DNA of 64,000 nucleotides from Zhengitettix transpicula. Taxonomy: Eukaryota > Arthropoda > Insecta > Orthoptera > Tetrigidae. Location of the stretch: contig CM073590.1 of assembly GCA_037074705.1 (NCBI GenBank), positions 221,494,746-221,558,745 of the forward strand, in the 5' to 3' direction. The translations under genes and the position numbers were made by a program. Below the pieces are notes generated by a model, which saw nothing but the letters and a program-made list of their open reading frames with translations, made no database searches and was not told the DNA's origin. Positions 13,701-25,055 of the stretch are shown here, in pieces; the first letter of the stretch is position 1; every line of letters begins with the position of its first letter.

Positions 13701-13964
13701 CTAACCGCGACAGTGCATCGTATACACACATAAATCTGGTCAAGTTCTCAACCCTTGCTAATATCTTTAATAAAATATATTATAGGACCCGAATAGAGGA
13801 CACTTGAGCTAAAGAAACAATCTGAAGAGCGAACAGTATCATCGGGGAACAGGAAGACCTTCATCACCACAATTCTCAATTTATATTCAAGCTACAGGGC
13901 CTATCACTTATCTTGACTAAGGTTAGTGGACTTAACGATACCTTAGTTAAATAGGGTGAGCGTG

Positions 13965-14765
13965 AAATTTCATTGAATTTGTGGTTATGATTTGACATCA
14001 TCCCTAATGTTCTGTCCATATGCAGATTTTTACATGGTAGCTCTCCATTTTCTCCTGACTTCTGCCATCCTCATCATGTTCATCTATTTTCCGTTTCCTT
14101 TGATATCAACTTGTGTCTTCTCCTTCCTTTCGATCTCTTCCGTTTAACTAGCCCTTTCATAGAAGTAGTACCTACCCAGCTCTTCTTCTCGTCTCACCAA
14201 CCATTTTAAATACTTCACCACAGCCACATATCAAGAGCTTCCAGCCTTGTCTCACCCTCTCTTCTCAACATCCACGTCTCTGCTCCGTAAGTGCCACACT
14301 GCAAACAAATCACTTGCCTAACATTCCTTTTTCTAGTTGGCCACATAATAACTTCCTTTTTATATTACTACGCTACGCTACGGGAATAAGCGTTTTTATC
14401 TTCTTATGGCAAATCGAAGTTTTCAGTGATTATCCTTCCCAGATATTTAAAGGAACTTACTTGACTGATATTTACTTGCCCTATCTTAATCTTTGTCATT
14501 TTTTCCCTTCCTTTATTAATCACCATGCTCTTCGTCTTTGGGAGTGTTTATCCTCATGCCATATTCTTCTCAAGTTTCATTTAAATATTTCAGAATTTTA
14601 TTTGTCATTTTTTAGTTTCTGCTAACAGTACCATGTCATCAGCAAATCTCTTTCCACCAGCACATATTCCTCTTTCCCACCTAAAAATTTCGCTATGATC
14701 TCTTCTAAATATATGTTGAACAGCAACGACGAAAGTCAACACCTAAACCAATGCTGATTTATTTT
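13965..14765 (-). pseudogene. Decayed non-LTR (LINE) reverse transcriptase, C-terminal part
   Basis: Read on the minus strand, this segment contains hallmarks of non-LTR retrotransposon reverse transcriptase in order. An LFNIYLEEII block lies at about 14,730-14,690. The catalytic FADD box (RFADDM) is encoded at about 14,646-14,635. A KYLG block (SSFKYLGRII) follows at about 14,450, and a YGAETWMLRR block at 14,289-14,260 is typical of the region after the polymerase core in many arthropod LINEs. The LFNIYL and FADD blocks are in different frames, and stops interrupt the rest, so the copy is dead. The endonuclease and N-terminal polymerase parts are missing (5' truncation) and no clear 3' tail is visible. 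The clade is not certain; Jockey/CR1/RTE-like groups all carry such blocks. Confidence 0.85.
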
Positions 14766-15290
14766 GATAGTTCATTTCCAATTTTAATCCTCCTAGCTGA
14801 AACAAAAGTTGAAAGAAAAAGAACACTAGTTTCCACGATTCAAATTGTTTCTACCAATAGTCCCTTCCGGATACGAACCACAGAAGGTAAAAACAGAGTT
14901 TCAATATATGTTTGTATATTATCCGGGTGCTGAAAGTACATGATAGCCAACTTAGTAGCCCTCGACTATATTTAATTACTATTTTTATATGTATGGAATA
15001 TACCATATTACATTACTATTAAAGTATCCGTCTGTCAAAAATGAAGTCAAATCTTCTTTAGCTTTCATAGCTTCTCATTTTAGCTTTGAAATCTTTATTC
15101 CGTTGAAGTTATAAATAGTAAATATATACTTTCTTTTATTTTGATTACCGTCATTTACATTATTCGACTAGCGTTCTTTAAGTGGCATCGTAAGGGTTGC
15201 GACAATTGTGCATGAGTGTCACTGCTTACAACATTTTATTTTCCTGTCGTATCAAAACTGCCACTTCCGTTTTCATCACAGATAATAAGA
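14766..15290. other. AT-rich non-coding stretch
   Basis: I see no feature I can support between the LINE remnant and the GC-rich island to the right. Confidence 0.5.
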
Positions 15291-15800
15291 GTTAAGATCC
15301 TCGCTTCGTTTCCAGCAATTCTTTTTCCTTGTGACAGCCAGAAGAGCATGTCTGTCCGTGAGTGGTGTGAGTGGTGTGAGTGACAGACGCGTTAGTGTGC
15401 AGCCTCACGCGATGTGCCGTCGTCTTGGCAACACACGAGGCGGAGGCGTTCGCCACAGAAACAAAACAGGGAACACGCTCGGGGCCATGCAAATATTTAT
15501 TAATCCGGACACGGATGCGGGACACACAAAACACTCATTAGCGGCCATCGACCAAGTCCGGCAGGCTTGCTAATGACGCAAATTTGTGTCGTGTGTATGT
15601 GTGTATGTGTGCTGAACCAAACAAAACGCAGCCCTCCCATCTGCCTGCTATTCCCGAAATAGTACACGGCTAGCCACGGCTGTATTATATTAAATGAGCA
15701 CGGGGCTATTTGCCGAGTAAACACACAGCAGCACCGTGTTGGGGCAAAGCGTGTTAGTCCGCGCTTCGAGTCTCTTCCCCTCACTATCCGCTTTGTCCTC
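15291..15800. promoter_or_regulatory. CpG-containing island with POU octamer and TTTAT/TAAT cores
   Basis: This ~500-bp GC-richer island contains an exact octamer ATGCAAAT (15,487-15,494), followed directly by an ATTTATTAAT stretch. That is a plausible POU/homeodomain or forkhead composite site. A short GAGTGGTGT direct repeat lies near 15,360. Overlapping frames of about 80-94 codons on both strands look like chance. A developmental enhancer is a reasonable guess, unsupported by conservation data here. Confidence 0.35.
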
Positions 15801-16704
15801 CACTAAATACGCACTCAGGTATTCCAGTGAGTTCTCACCAGGCACATATTCCCTACCCATACCTCAGTGGCGTTAATTAGATCTGTTTTGCCAATAATGA
15901 ATCTGAAGGAAGCAAACAAATAATTAAGGGAAGGAAAACATTTTTGTTTCTTGTGGACGAAACAGTCTACAACTCAGTGTAATAGGAAAGTAGCGAAATT
16001 AAAAATGATATATCTATTCCTCTGGAGGCCAGAGTTCTTCAAGGAATGTAGCGCCAAGAAAACCAAATATCCATTCCTCGTTTACAAATTATAAATGATG
16101 CAAGCTCTTTGCGACATGTTGGGTTATTTTTCTAACCTGACGATCCACATAGAATTTCGGATAGAACGATTACAAAACCGCAAAAATATTCAAACGCAGT
16201 TTAACGATTATTCCGCAAAAATAATATTTACTATCTGAAATATTGAAAATAATTACATATTTGCCATAATTCGTACGTTGCGTGCTGTTCTTCGTTTAGA
16301 ACTTAACCGATCATTTCAGAGACATAAATCAATCCAAATATTAAAACTATTTCGTTTATATAAATTTTTACTCTTAAACTGTGCCTTATCAAATAGCGTC
16401 AATATATTCTGAATACGTCAAAATATATCACAATGATTTCTTAGTCACTACTGATCTTAACGTTTCATTCCCAATTACTTTTAAAATTTCTGATAAACTA
16501 TTTTGTATTAATTTAATCTCAAATTTCTAATCCGTCACACATCGCGATTTCCCAATGTCCAAGTTTCATCTCCATAAAATCTTCTACTCCACGTACAGCG
16601 TTACAAAGATTTAAGTTTTCGTAACATCATATTTCTGAAGTCTTTATTTCCTTCGCTAACTCAAGAATCTTCCTGCCTGATATAAGAGAACTCTATCACC
16701 AATC
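15801..16704. other. AT-rich non-coding stretch
   Basis: No gene, repeat or RNA is visible. Confidence 0.5.
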
Positions 16705-17066
16705 CTACAGTCCCTTGGTAGAACTTTCGTGACCGACAGAGAGGGTTATGTTCCTATTGGAATAGTCGGCTAACTGCCTCCTAAATTGGTCAAGGAACGC
16801 GAGGAGAAAGCTGCGACCCCACAGCATACTCCTCTCCTACCATCGGAAGGACGTGGGACAAGTACCAAATGCCTGACCTACCTGATGCAGGTATTTCTAG
16901 GGTTTTCCCTACATCACTTTTAGGCGAATTGCCGGGTAGGACCCTTAAACAATAGCCCGGGGGCCCTAGTTAACTCTTTCTCTTCCTTTCCGCATCACTC
17001 CTTTTCCTATGCTATAAGAGGGGAGTTGCCATTATGTGGATTACCCTATACATAGCCTGTCTACAC
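16705..17066 (+). mobile_element. R1 retroposon copy B, internally deleted
   Basis: The copy begins 'cccttggtagaa' like copy C, then jumps after 'gacagagagggttatg' to 'ttcctattggaatagtcgg'. It thus lacks about 150-170 bp present in copies C, D and E. It continues through 'cctgatgcaggtatttctag' and 'ggattaccctatacatagcc' and ends in the 'ctgtctacac' tail variant shared with copy A. It is followed by AT-rich sequence and then copy C in the same orientation. Confidence 0.8.
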
Positions 17067-17104
17067 CAAACAAATATATATAATATATATATATATACTA
17101 CAGC
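17067..17104. repeat. AT-rich simple repeat between two R1 copies
   Basis: A short TA-rich run separates R1 copies B and C. It ends with ctacagc (17,098-17,104), which recurs just after copy C and is its likely target-site duplication. Confidence 0.6.
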
Positions 17105-17612
17105 TCATCCCATCCCTTGCTAGAATCTTTCTGGACAGACAGAGAGGGCTACATTTGGGGGTGCCTTCTGCTCTCTCCCTTTTTGAACTAAGGTTCCCTC
17201 AAGCCGAGGTATCTCGGTCTGTTTTGAGAGGTGTATGTTCCGCGGTCGCATACCTTTGGTGTACCGTAAGAGTTGTTCGTTGTTACCATTCGAACAGTTG
17301 ACCAGCTGCCTGCTAAACTGTTCGAGGCATGGAGAATGGAATGCTGCGTCCCCACAGCAAACTCCTCTCCTACCATCGGCAGGGAGTGGGACAAGTACCC
17401 AATGCCCGACCTACCGGAACACGTTTTCTAGGGTTTGTCTTACTTCATTTTTAGGTGAATGCCGGGTAGGATCGTTAAATTATAGCCCGTGGGTCCTAGC
17501 TACCTTCCTCTACATTTCCGCATCCCCCCTTTCAAATCCCTTATTATTCTATTAAAAGGGAGTTTCCACCATGTGGATTACCCTCATGTAATCTGTTACT
17601 CTAAAAAACATT
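17105..17612 (+). mobile_element. R1 retroposon copy C, with target-site duplication
   Basis: This ~508-bp R1 copy ends in 'ctctaaaaaaca', an A-rich tail. It is flanked by a 7-bp direct repeat ctacagc (17,098-17,104 and 17,613-17,619). A-tail plus short flanking duplication is the signature of target-primed reverse transcription. Overlapping open frames on both strands are shadows of this non-coding repeat. Confidence 0.8.
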
Positions 17613-18030
17613 CTACAGCAAAGAAATAATATTTTAATCATATGTGAGTAAATACTGCCTTGCATTTTTGTTTACCATAACTTAGCCTTAAGGTTGAAGC
17701 TCTAAATCGTTTTATAATTCTCTTCAAAAACAGAAAACTCGGATAATCATTGGAATTTGTTGGAATTCCATTTAATTTCCGTTGTATGAATGCACCCTTC
17801 TTCATTTTTTTCCTGTGTGCTACATATTGACACAAGTACATGAAAACAAGTTTTTTGACAGGCATACAATTTCACAGTTACGTTCATATATCTTTTATAT
17901 CAAGCTGTAAATGAACCCTTTTGTTGGGTTCAAACAAGTATCAACATTTACGTTTCGTCATAACTTTCATTTGCCAATATTTCGCTTTTGTATCCATGAA
18001 TCGAATTAATTACATCCCAAAACAAATCAC
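17613..18030. other. AT-rich non-coding stretch
   Basis: Nothing here can be supported as a feature. Confidence 0.5.
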
Positions 18031-18325
18031 AGCCTTGTAACCTCCTACGCCGCAGTTATTATCGGCGTTTCGTGCGTTCTCTTTGCGGCGTGGGCAGATC
18101 TCGTATCCTGTGCGTGGGAGCGTCGCTCTCTCGATGGAGTCGATTGTGTCACGAGCGCTCTTCTGCACGCTCAGACAACGCGACACTCTCATTTCTCCTC
18201 CTCGTGAGGGTTTTTCTCCTCTATTCACAGTTTCTAAACACAGTCGGCCGGCTTTCACCAGGCTGTACGCAACCGATTGTGTCTTTTTCCCTTGGCCTTT
18301 GTAGGATCCCCGAGAATCTCCTTCT
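18031..18325. promoter_or_regulatory. CpG-rich island, candidate regulatory element
   Basis: This compact GC-rich segment holds many CpGs and three overlapping frames (73-104 codons plus strand, 82 minus). Simultaneous openness in several frames follows from low stop content and does not indicate a gene. It is single-copy in the window. The role is unknown. Confidence 0.25.
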
Positions 18326-18895
18326 GGCCACGATGCTTGTTACCAGTGCATTTAGAGCGGACATTATAAGGGAAAAAAACCTTTAACACCCCTTCGTGTC
18401 CTCATTGAGTCCAATATTCCGCCAAAATTATAAAACTACAATACAATATACAGAAAACTCTTTTATGTTTGGGAACTGTTTTATAGATTTTCTCAAATTC
18501 TGATTCACTTATTTTATTGACGTTGTGTGTAAAAGGAAATACAAATTGGTTTAGAGCGAATCCTAAACTATATAGAATGCAAAAATGTTTATATTGCGCC
18601 TAGTCTTCACAAAATAGGGGTGCAATTTTGGGTCTGAGTAGCTTTTTAACGAATATAACAACACCAAAAATTATGAATCACGAATAAACGTGGTCAACGT
18701 TCGTGTCCATCGTGTATCAGATGAATAGTACGTGACGCATCGCAATCCCTAGATTCTAACCAATGTAAAGACAAAAAATATATAAAGTATTTATAGGTAT
18801 TTGGTTAAAATACGCACTTTTTAACATTTAACTTTTTCTTGCTATTGCCGCAGCTCATCATTTTGTTTACTGTCACATGCATAGACCGAACCTTT

Positions 18896-19122
18896 TTGGA
18901 AATCAAAAATTTACGTCTGATTGTAAATTAATAATAAGAAAGATAGGCAAATACAGACAAAATAAATGATAATATAAATACCGTACAACGTTTCTGGAAG
19001 CCTTGTTCCTTTCTTGAGGCTCTTGCGTTTTTGCTTCACCTGAAGAAAGCAACAAGGCTTCCAGAATTGTTGTGTGGTATTTATCACTTCTTTTCTCTGC
19101 ATTTGTCTATCTTTCTTATTAT
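18896..19122. mobile_element. M1 hairpin MITE, copy 1
   Basis: This is a foldback element. The arm starting 'taataataagaaagatagg' (18,929) pairs with the arm ending 'tgtctatctttcttattat' (19,122). The arms continue through 'accgtacaacg/ttgtgtggt' and 'gtttctgg/ccagaa' to a short loop near 19,010-19,045. About 30 bp to the left (from about 18,896, 'tttacgtctgattg') is also shared with the copies at 31.6 and 52.7 kb but has no inverted partner on the right. The element has no coding capacity. Confidence 0.85.
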
Positions 19123-19780
19123 GAACCTCTTTTGACTGGAAGTCTCAATGCTCTTGGTTTGAGTTTGTGACTTTTCTCGGTGCCTTATCAACAGTTGTCA
19201 TTTTTGTAATTTCTGTAATAGAATATAGCAAGTGAATGACAAGACATATAATATTTTTTTTACTATTAAAGAGGAAAGAATAAGATATGCTATTCCGATT
19301 TTTTATAGATATAGGTAGTATTAAAGAATGTCTTCACAGTATGAAATGAGAAACACTCAATATTCTGATGTATGTAGTTTACGATTCAAGTAAAAATTAA
19401 TCTTATTAAAGTTACAGCCAATCGATAATTATAGTGCTTATAAACTTTCAATAATTGCAACTTTAATAAGAATCTAACCTCATCAGAAATTTGAGAGTTT
19501 CATATTTTATTGCCCGTTTTATTTTGTAAATAACTAGACTTTTCGTTATCCATTAACAAATAATTTTTCGTAGTTTAATCAAACTGTAAAAAAACTGATG
19601 ACATCACTTTGTCCACTTCATTTGGAACCAGGTACCTGATTTTGACTGATATTCTAATCAGTGTGCATGATGACGTTTAAATATCAGACTCTTCTCGTCT
19701 TCAAGCCTCTCAGCGGTCATTATTATAAAAATTAGATTTTTTTCTGTTCCAGATGCATTATTGTTACCAGACATTTAGGG
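19123..19780. other. AT-rich non-coding stretch
   Basis: No gene or repeat is recognised. Confidence 0.5.
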
Positions 19781-20075
19781 AACTGCAGTGTTTATGATGG
19801 GTAATGACAGATGTGGCGCCTGGTGAACTGAGCCGGCGCGTCCCCACGGGATCAAAGCCAGCCATTTTAATCGAATCACCTCGCCCTATTAAGGCACGCA
19901 GCCCGTGACGTCACGGCCAATCTGCATGCCTACTCAGGTTCTTTTAGGCCTCGAGAGCCGCTAATGGAACGTGTTCCATAGGCGCCACGACGTTCATCCC
20001 GAGGGGATGCTCCAACAGCATTGTCGATGTTACACAGCTGACGAGGCTTTCTCGCGCAAATGTAATCCAAATTTA
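19781..20075. promoter_or_regulatory. GC/CpG-rich island, candidate conserved non-coding element
   Basis: This segment contains many CpGs and symmetrical words, including cccgtgacgtcacgg, an extended TGACGTCA CRE palindrome near 19,903-19,917, and gaacgtgttc near 19,967. A full-consensus CRE in a CpG-containing setting is typical of ATF/CREB-bound elements. There is no second copy in the window and no protein frame. This is one of the better regulatory candidates here. Confidence 0.4.
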
Positions 20076-22139
20076 CACGTACTTGGAAGGGTAGCTTTGT
20101 TTTTGTATTCCCCGCTCGTGCAAAAATAATAAGAAATGTGCAACGAGACCTTATTTATTATTTATTTACTGAAGTATGTTCATTATTCGCAACGATTTTT
20201 ATATGAAATTGGCTGCGGAAAGCAGAATTTGGGAGTAGTAGGCCTACCATATTCTGGAAATAATCTTGCCTAATTAATCTAGAAGTAAATAAATTCTTAA
20301 TTATTACTGTAAATTAATTTAGGAGACGTTAAGTACGGTCATCATTCGATGCATCAGTTGAAATAATATTATTTAGTGTATCAATTGATCCAGAATCCGT
20401 ATTAATTATTAATATAGTTAATTAATCAATCTCAAAAAATAAGCAATTGTAAGAAAAACATTTATAAATAATGAATATGCTCAATACGTACTCGTAATTT
20501 GGATTGAAGTATCTGAGACCTGAACGATAAATTACACAATAGTTCCAAAAAACATCAAACATGATATTTCGTAACAGAAAAAAAATTCTTTAAATACTTA
20601 ACAATTATTTTATAATTCTGTGTAAAAAGTAAATATTTTACAAAGGTTTAGATTCTATCAAACCATAAAAAGAGCGCAATACTAATTAACTTTTAACACT
20701 TCAATTACGTTCTCTGTTAAAAGTTAGCGCATATGTAAGTGTCATTAAAATATTATATAAACCTATAGTTGTTTCAGTAATTATATTAAAATTTCAAATT
20801 TCTTGTTCCGATTAGTTATTATTTTAAAAGTTCTAAATTAAATTGAAGGCATGAGTACTTCTGACAATTTAGCGTTCTCTAGATTAATGATATAATGAGA
20901 TCAAAAGTTTTAATTCAAAGAGCATTCGCAGGATTTAATAATTTGAAAGCGCTATTAGTCAAAATGTATTTTAATACTTTTTATTACATTACAAGAAAAA
21001 TATCTTAAAATTCACGTCCAAAGTAACTCAAGTGTAATGGTAAGAAGATGATATCTGGCTGAAGTAAAGAAAAAGTTTACATTTTAAATGGAGGATTACT
21101 TAAAGACGTCAATTGTCAATTTAGACAACAAAAAATATTTTCTAATGGACTTTTATCTTTATTACCGTACAGAAAGTTATGCCATGGCTTCTGCCATGAT
21201 TTTCACGAGCAACACAGTCATTGATTTTAATCCCAGCATGTGTCCCCCCCATTTTCGCGTCAAATTGAATTAAAATACTTGTTTGTGCCTTCTCGCATAT
21301 CGGGGAAGTTATCAACCGAAATTTCGTTTTTCGGCGTGGCTTTTTTATTCCGTTGTCTATTTGCCAGTTAACGAAGTTTATAACAGCGATCAGCGTAGCA
21401 GCGTCCAATTATAACTGCGTATTATTTGGATTAAAACACTACGCCGGCATTATTGTCCCATGAATTTAGTGCCACATGCGACGGAACAACTGGATGGTAC
21501 TTTTTTTCACTGAAAACTGTGGTGATTACACACGAAGTTCAGTAGAATCGATTGTCTGATTATTTCGGCAACAAAATTATTTCAGTCAAGCGTTTAATTA
21601 AATTTATTTACTTCAGCATAGAAGATTAATGGAACGTTATGAAGAAATCGACAGGTAAAGAGAAAAACGTGGAAGACCTGTTATGGTTATGCCGCTTATA
21701 TAATCATTTTACTGAATTCACTTTTTCGCATAAGATCATCCTCTACAATGAAATGTCACGCCTACGATATTGTTTAGTTCTATTTTGATTATGCTAGACA
21801 GTTCCTGCTTTCCAATTTACTTATGCGTTATTCATTAAACAAAAACGACAGTTGTGGGGCTCAATGTTTCCACCAACTGTCACCAGGTTTTCCTGTACGC
21901 AGGATAAAGAATATTACTGTCAAGATGTGTTAAAACCTACCTTTATTTGTAATTAAAATTATTTAATTTTATAAGAGCTAAAGAGTTCTTTGTGAGACGA
22001 AAAGGACTGACTAATCAGAGTTCTATACAATAATCAGCGATTACAATGAAAACGCTTTTATTTAATATCTCTTGCACCAAACACTCACTGATATTTTGAT
22101 ACTTTCATGTGTACATATACTACTTGCCATACAAATAAT
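20076..22139. other. AT-rich non-coding stretch
   Basis: Strongly AT-rich, with no gene. A somewhat less AT-rich patch at about 21,180-21,500 has overlapping 61- and 88-codon frames on opposite strands and no recognisable family. Confidence 0.55.
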
Positions 22140-22648
22140 TCATTTTAAGAGTTGTCTGCGAGGGCTATTCTCTCGCAGGCAGAACCTTGTAGGAGAGACA
22201 GGAAGGGCTACCTTTGGGGATGCCTTTTCCTCTCTCCGTTTTTGAACTAAGGTTCCCACAAGCTGAGGAACTTCGGCCTGTTTTGTATGTTCATAGACCT
22301 TGGGCATACGGTAAGAGTTGTTCTCTGTTCCCATTGGAACTGGTCGAGGTACGGAGAAGGGAATGCTGCGTCCCCACAGAAAACTCCTCTCCCGCTATCG
22401 GAAGGGACAAGTACCCAATGCCCGACCTACCTGATGCAGGTTTTTCTAGGGTTTTCCCTGCATTAATTTTAGGTGACTGCCGGGTAGTATCCTTAAATTA
22501 TAGCCCGGGGACCCTAGTTAACCCTTGGCTACCTTCCTCTACGCTTCCGCATCCCCCCTTTCAAATTCCTTCCTATGCTATTAAAGGGGAGTTGCCACTA
22601 TGTGGATTACCCTCATGTAACCTGTTACCCTAAAAAAAATCATTTTAA
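22140..22648 (+). mobile_element. R1 retroposon copy D, full length with 9-bp target-site duplication
   Basis: The element itself spans 22,149-22,639 (491 bp) and ends in eight A's. It is flanked by an exact 9-bp direct repeat, tcattttaa (22,140-22,148 and 22,640-22,648). The 5' end carries a hairpin, ctgcgag...ctcgcag, also present in copy E at 52.0 kb, so copies D and E are both probably full length. I see no good tRNA-type A/B boxes. The 139-codon frame across it is not conserved as protein. It could be a SINE with an unusual head or a non-autonomous LINE derivative. Confidence 0.9.
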
Positions 22649-22880
22649 ATAATCTCACAAGTACATACTGCGGAATTTACATGTCGTTTATTTTTTTTAT
22701 GTATACATATATAGCATACTATCTGTGTAACCGGCGTTGCCGTGTATTTATTTATGTAAGCCCGCAAAAAATATTTAATTCCACATTAATCTTTTATTCA
22801 AGAAGTGGATTAACCCAAACAATGCAGACGGAATGATAATTTTATCACAACACACCAGTGCCATTACAGAAGCATATAAA

Positions 22881-23320
22881 TATTACCCATACCAAATATT
22901 ATATAAAATACTGTCGTTAAAATATACCCTTGTAAAGTCAAAAACACACGCAATACCTTAAGCGAGTCAATTTTCTTCATGCAACTTAAGAGTGTACTCA
23001 CGGTACCATTGAGAGTAAAATAAACTCCCAGTACCTTGAAAGAATAAAAATTATTTCCACACCTTAAGAGAAACAAAATTACTTTTGGTTCTTTAAGAAA
23101 GTTAAAAACACTCCCGGTATGTTAAGATAATCAAAAAAACTCATTTAATAAAGACAAAAATAGTTATTTTACGCTAAGTGAGTAAAAAAGAGTCACCGTA
23201 CCCCAATACAGTAAAAAATACTCCCAATGTGAGGGTGAAAAATAATCATGGTACCTTAAGAGTACAAAAATACTTTCGCTACTCTAAACGTGTCAAAAAT
23301 ACTCCTTGTAATATAGAATG
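22881..23320. repeat. Degenerate minisatellite, ~29-bp unit, about 15 units
   Basis: The unit is approximately actcccggtaccttaag plus agagtcaaaaat. Recognisable consecutive units include those starting at about 23,004 (ctcacggtaccattgagag), 23,024 (actcccagtacc), 23,110 (actcccggtatg) and 23,220 (actcccaatg). Further units start at about 23,245 and 23,272. Units vary from about 22 to 30 bp and are well diverged, so the array is old. The Helitron fragment begins immediately to the right. Nothing suggests coding. Confidence 0.8.
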
Positions 23321-23842
23321 TATTTAATTTGCCACACCTTCCATCCCCACGTGTTTTACCGATCCAAAGGAAGAATTATCAGTACAGAGGATATGATTTG
23401 TTCGCGGAACATTTTTTCCCCTTTCCCCTGCACTAATAGAAACAGAACTACAACTTCACCAGCATGTAAAATACCATTATTAAATTCAATGCCTTCTATA
23501 ACCCCAGATTCAACACCAATTTCGGCTGTTTTCGTGTTATTTTTATGTAACGTCCGTCCACCCCAATCCATAAACGTGCTCCCCACCCATACCTAACGAT
23601 TTTGAAATTAGACAAGAAATATCGGAAGAAACATTGATCTCATTAACTGAAAAAAAAATTCCTTCAACTAAAATATCGGCCGTTTCTGCATGTTTGAAAA
23701 TTTCCTACCCTGTCGTGACTTATCCCCACTGTTTGTTCGAAAGGAACACGTGTACAAAATTTGGTCAAATTTGCTTCTCGGGTGTATGTTTGCATCCGGA
23801 ACATACATACACACAAACAAACAGTCAATTTTATTTATTAGA
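23321..23842 (-). mobile_element. Helitron-family fragment, 5' part
   Basis: On the minus strand the element starts near 23,842 (TCTAATAAATAAAATTGACTG-like). It runs through 'atttgaccaaattttgtaca' and 'cacgtgttc', then 'gattggggtgga' and 'cagccgaaattgg'. The same blocks occur in the same order in the nearly complete copy at 54,912-55,691. The 3' end with a CTRRT terminus is missing; homology fades at the minisatellite. Opposite-strand frames of 71-92 codons here are chance. No Rep/helicase coding sequence is present, so it is a non-autonomous copy. Confidence 0.7.
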
Positions 23843-23984
23843 AAAATAGCAACAGTAATGAGAAGTTTAGTACTGTGACACATAAATATACTGACAATTG
23901 GTTTTGAACAACGGAAAATTAATAAATACGTTTCGTAGATATCCGTTTAATATTGTGGTGAGCTTACGGTTAAATTAACTATTT

Positions 23985-23995
23985 GTTGGGCGCCA
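23985..23995 (-). other. Primer-binding site, tRNA-Lys type
   Basis: On the minus strand TGGCGCCCAAC lies 2 nt after the end of the LTR. It matches the 3' end complement of lysine tRNA used as primer by many LTR retrotransposons. Beyond it the internal region is not recognisable, so the element was broken close to here. Confidence 0.6.
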
Positions 23996-24018
23996 CCTGC
24001 AAGAATTGTTCTTGCAGG
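23996..24018. other. Perfect 10-bp hairpin at LTR end
   Basis: cctgcaagaa-ttg-ttcttgcagg is an exact inverted repeat with a 3-nt loop. It covers the 3' terminus of the LTR and the two bases before the primer-binding site. It may be incidental. Confidence 0.7.
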
Positions 24019-24724
24019 AAAGGGAAATGCAATATTTAGTTATTAAAAAAAACAATAATTCATTTTCTCAGAATTTATACAAAACGAAAAGCTCTCCAGC
24101 CTGCCAGGGATGCATGTAACCCCCTCCCTTTCTCAAGATTAACCGTGGTTTTTCTCGTGGCAAACCGACGCGATACCCGGAAGCATGGAACGCGACTTAC
24201 CAGGTCTGCAGCTCGGACAGGGTCGACTCCCGTTGGCGGCTATCTGTCTCATCAGCATTCGCAGAAGACCGGAGACCCACGTGCAGAACCAAAATCTTTC
24301 AGGATCAACTTTCCCTGACCACTCTCACCGACGGTCCAAATTCATCTCCTGTCCACTCTCACCAACGGTCCACATTCATCTCCTCGACCACTCTCTTGTT
24401 CGCAGACTTCTTTCTCTGCCTCCTCAAAACCCTCTCTCCTGGTTGGTCCTTGTGCACACGTGACCCTCTTCCATCTATTTTAGGGCCATAGCCTTCCGGT
24501 CATCTACCCCTTCCTTGGCCGACCCTGACCTTGCTTGCGGGACTTGCGGATTTTCCAACCCACCCCGCCATTGTCTTGTGTCTGCTGCTCGACCCCGGCA
24601 AGCCACATTCCCATGCTTCCAGGCAGTAATTAACAGTTATAAAAAAATATTTTGTACAAATCGCTAACGAAAAGCGCACCATAATATGTTGATTAATTAC
24701 CAAAAATTTCACTCTCCCGTCACA
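23998..24724 (-). mobile_element. Solitary/broken LTR of an LTR retrotransposon
   Basis: On the minus strand the segment begins TGTGACGGGAGAG at 24,724 and ends ...TTCTTGCA at 23,998, the expected TG...CA termini. A tRNA-Lys-type primer-binding site follows 2 nt later, so this is the 5' LTR. It is about 727 bp long. A GC-richer middle part (24,120-24,620) contains a 35-bp tandem duplication (about 24,319-24,388). No gag/pol sequence is visible on the internal side and no second LTR is in the window. The clade (Ty3/gypsy-like) is only a guess. Confidence 0.6.
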
Positions 24725-25055
24725 GACAATAATTATTTTTCAACGACAACTGTCGTTTGTAATTTTAGGAACACAATAATAACTTTTGTATTACTTAGTG
24801 CGATAAAAATATCTTCTCTTATTAAATACCCTCGGGAACTATAAATTGTCCGGGCGGTTGTCTTTCCGTAAACATAAGTAGGTGTATATCAAATGAAAAT
24901 GTACTTAATAAGAAATTAATTTAAATTAGTGGCTACAGAACAATAACTTTGTCCATTAGTTGAAGAGTAGTTTCTACAGCCTTTTTTCTGCAATATTGTT
25001 TTTATTTCATGAGGGGAGAATTAGTTTAATTTTAGATTACTTTATTAAAAATTAA
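24725..25055. other. AT-rich non-coding stretch
   Basis: Nothing here can be supported as a feature. Confidence 0.5.

Noticed and set aside
14314..14625. 103-codon plus-strand frame
   Set aside because: It is the antisense shadow of the decayed LINE reverse transcriptase.
22214..22633. 139-codon frame apparently shared in frame with another R1 copy
   Set aside because: The similarity follows from nucleotide identity between repeat copies. Other copies break the frame, so there is no sign of protein constraint.
23000..23310. CRISPR array
   Set aside because: The ~29-bp units are directly adjacent and diverged, with no spacers; this is a minisatellite in an insect-like genome.
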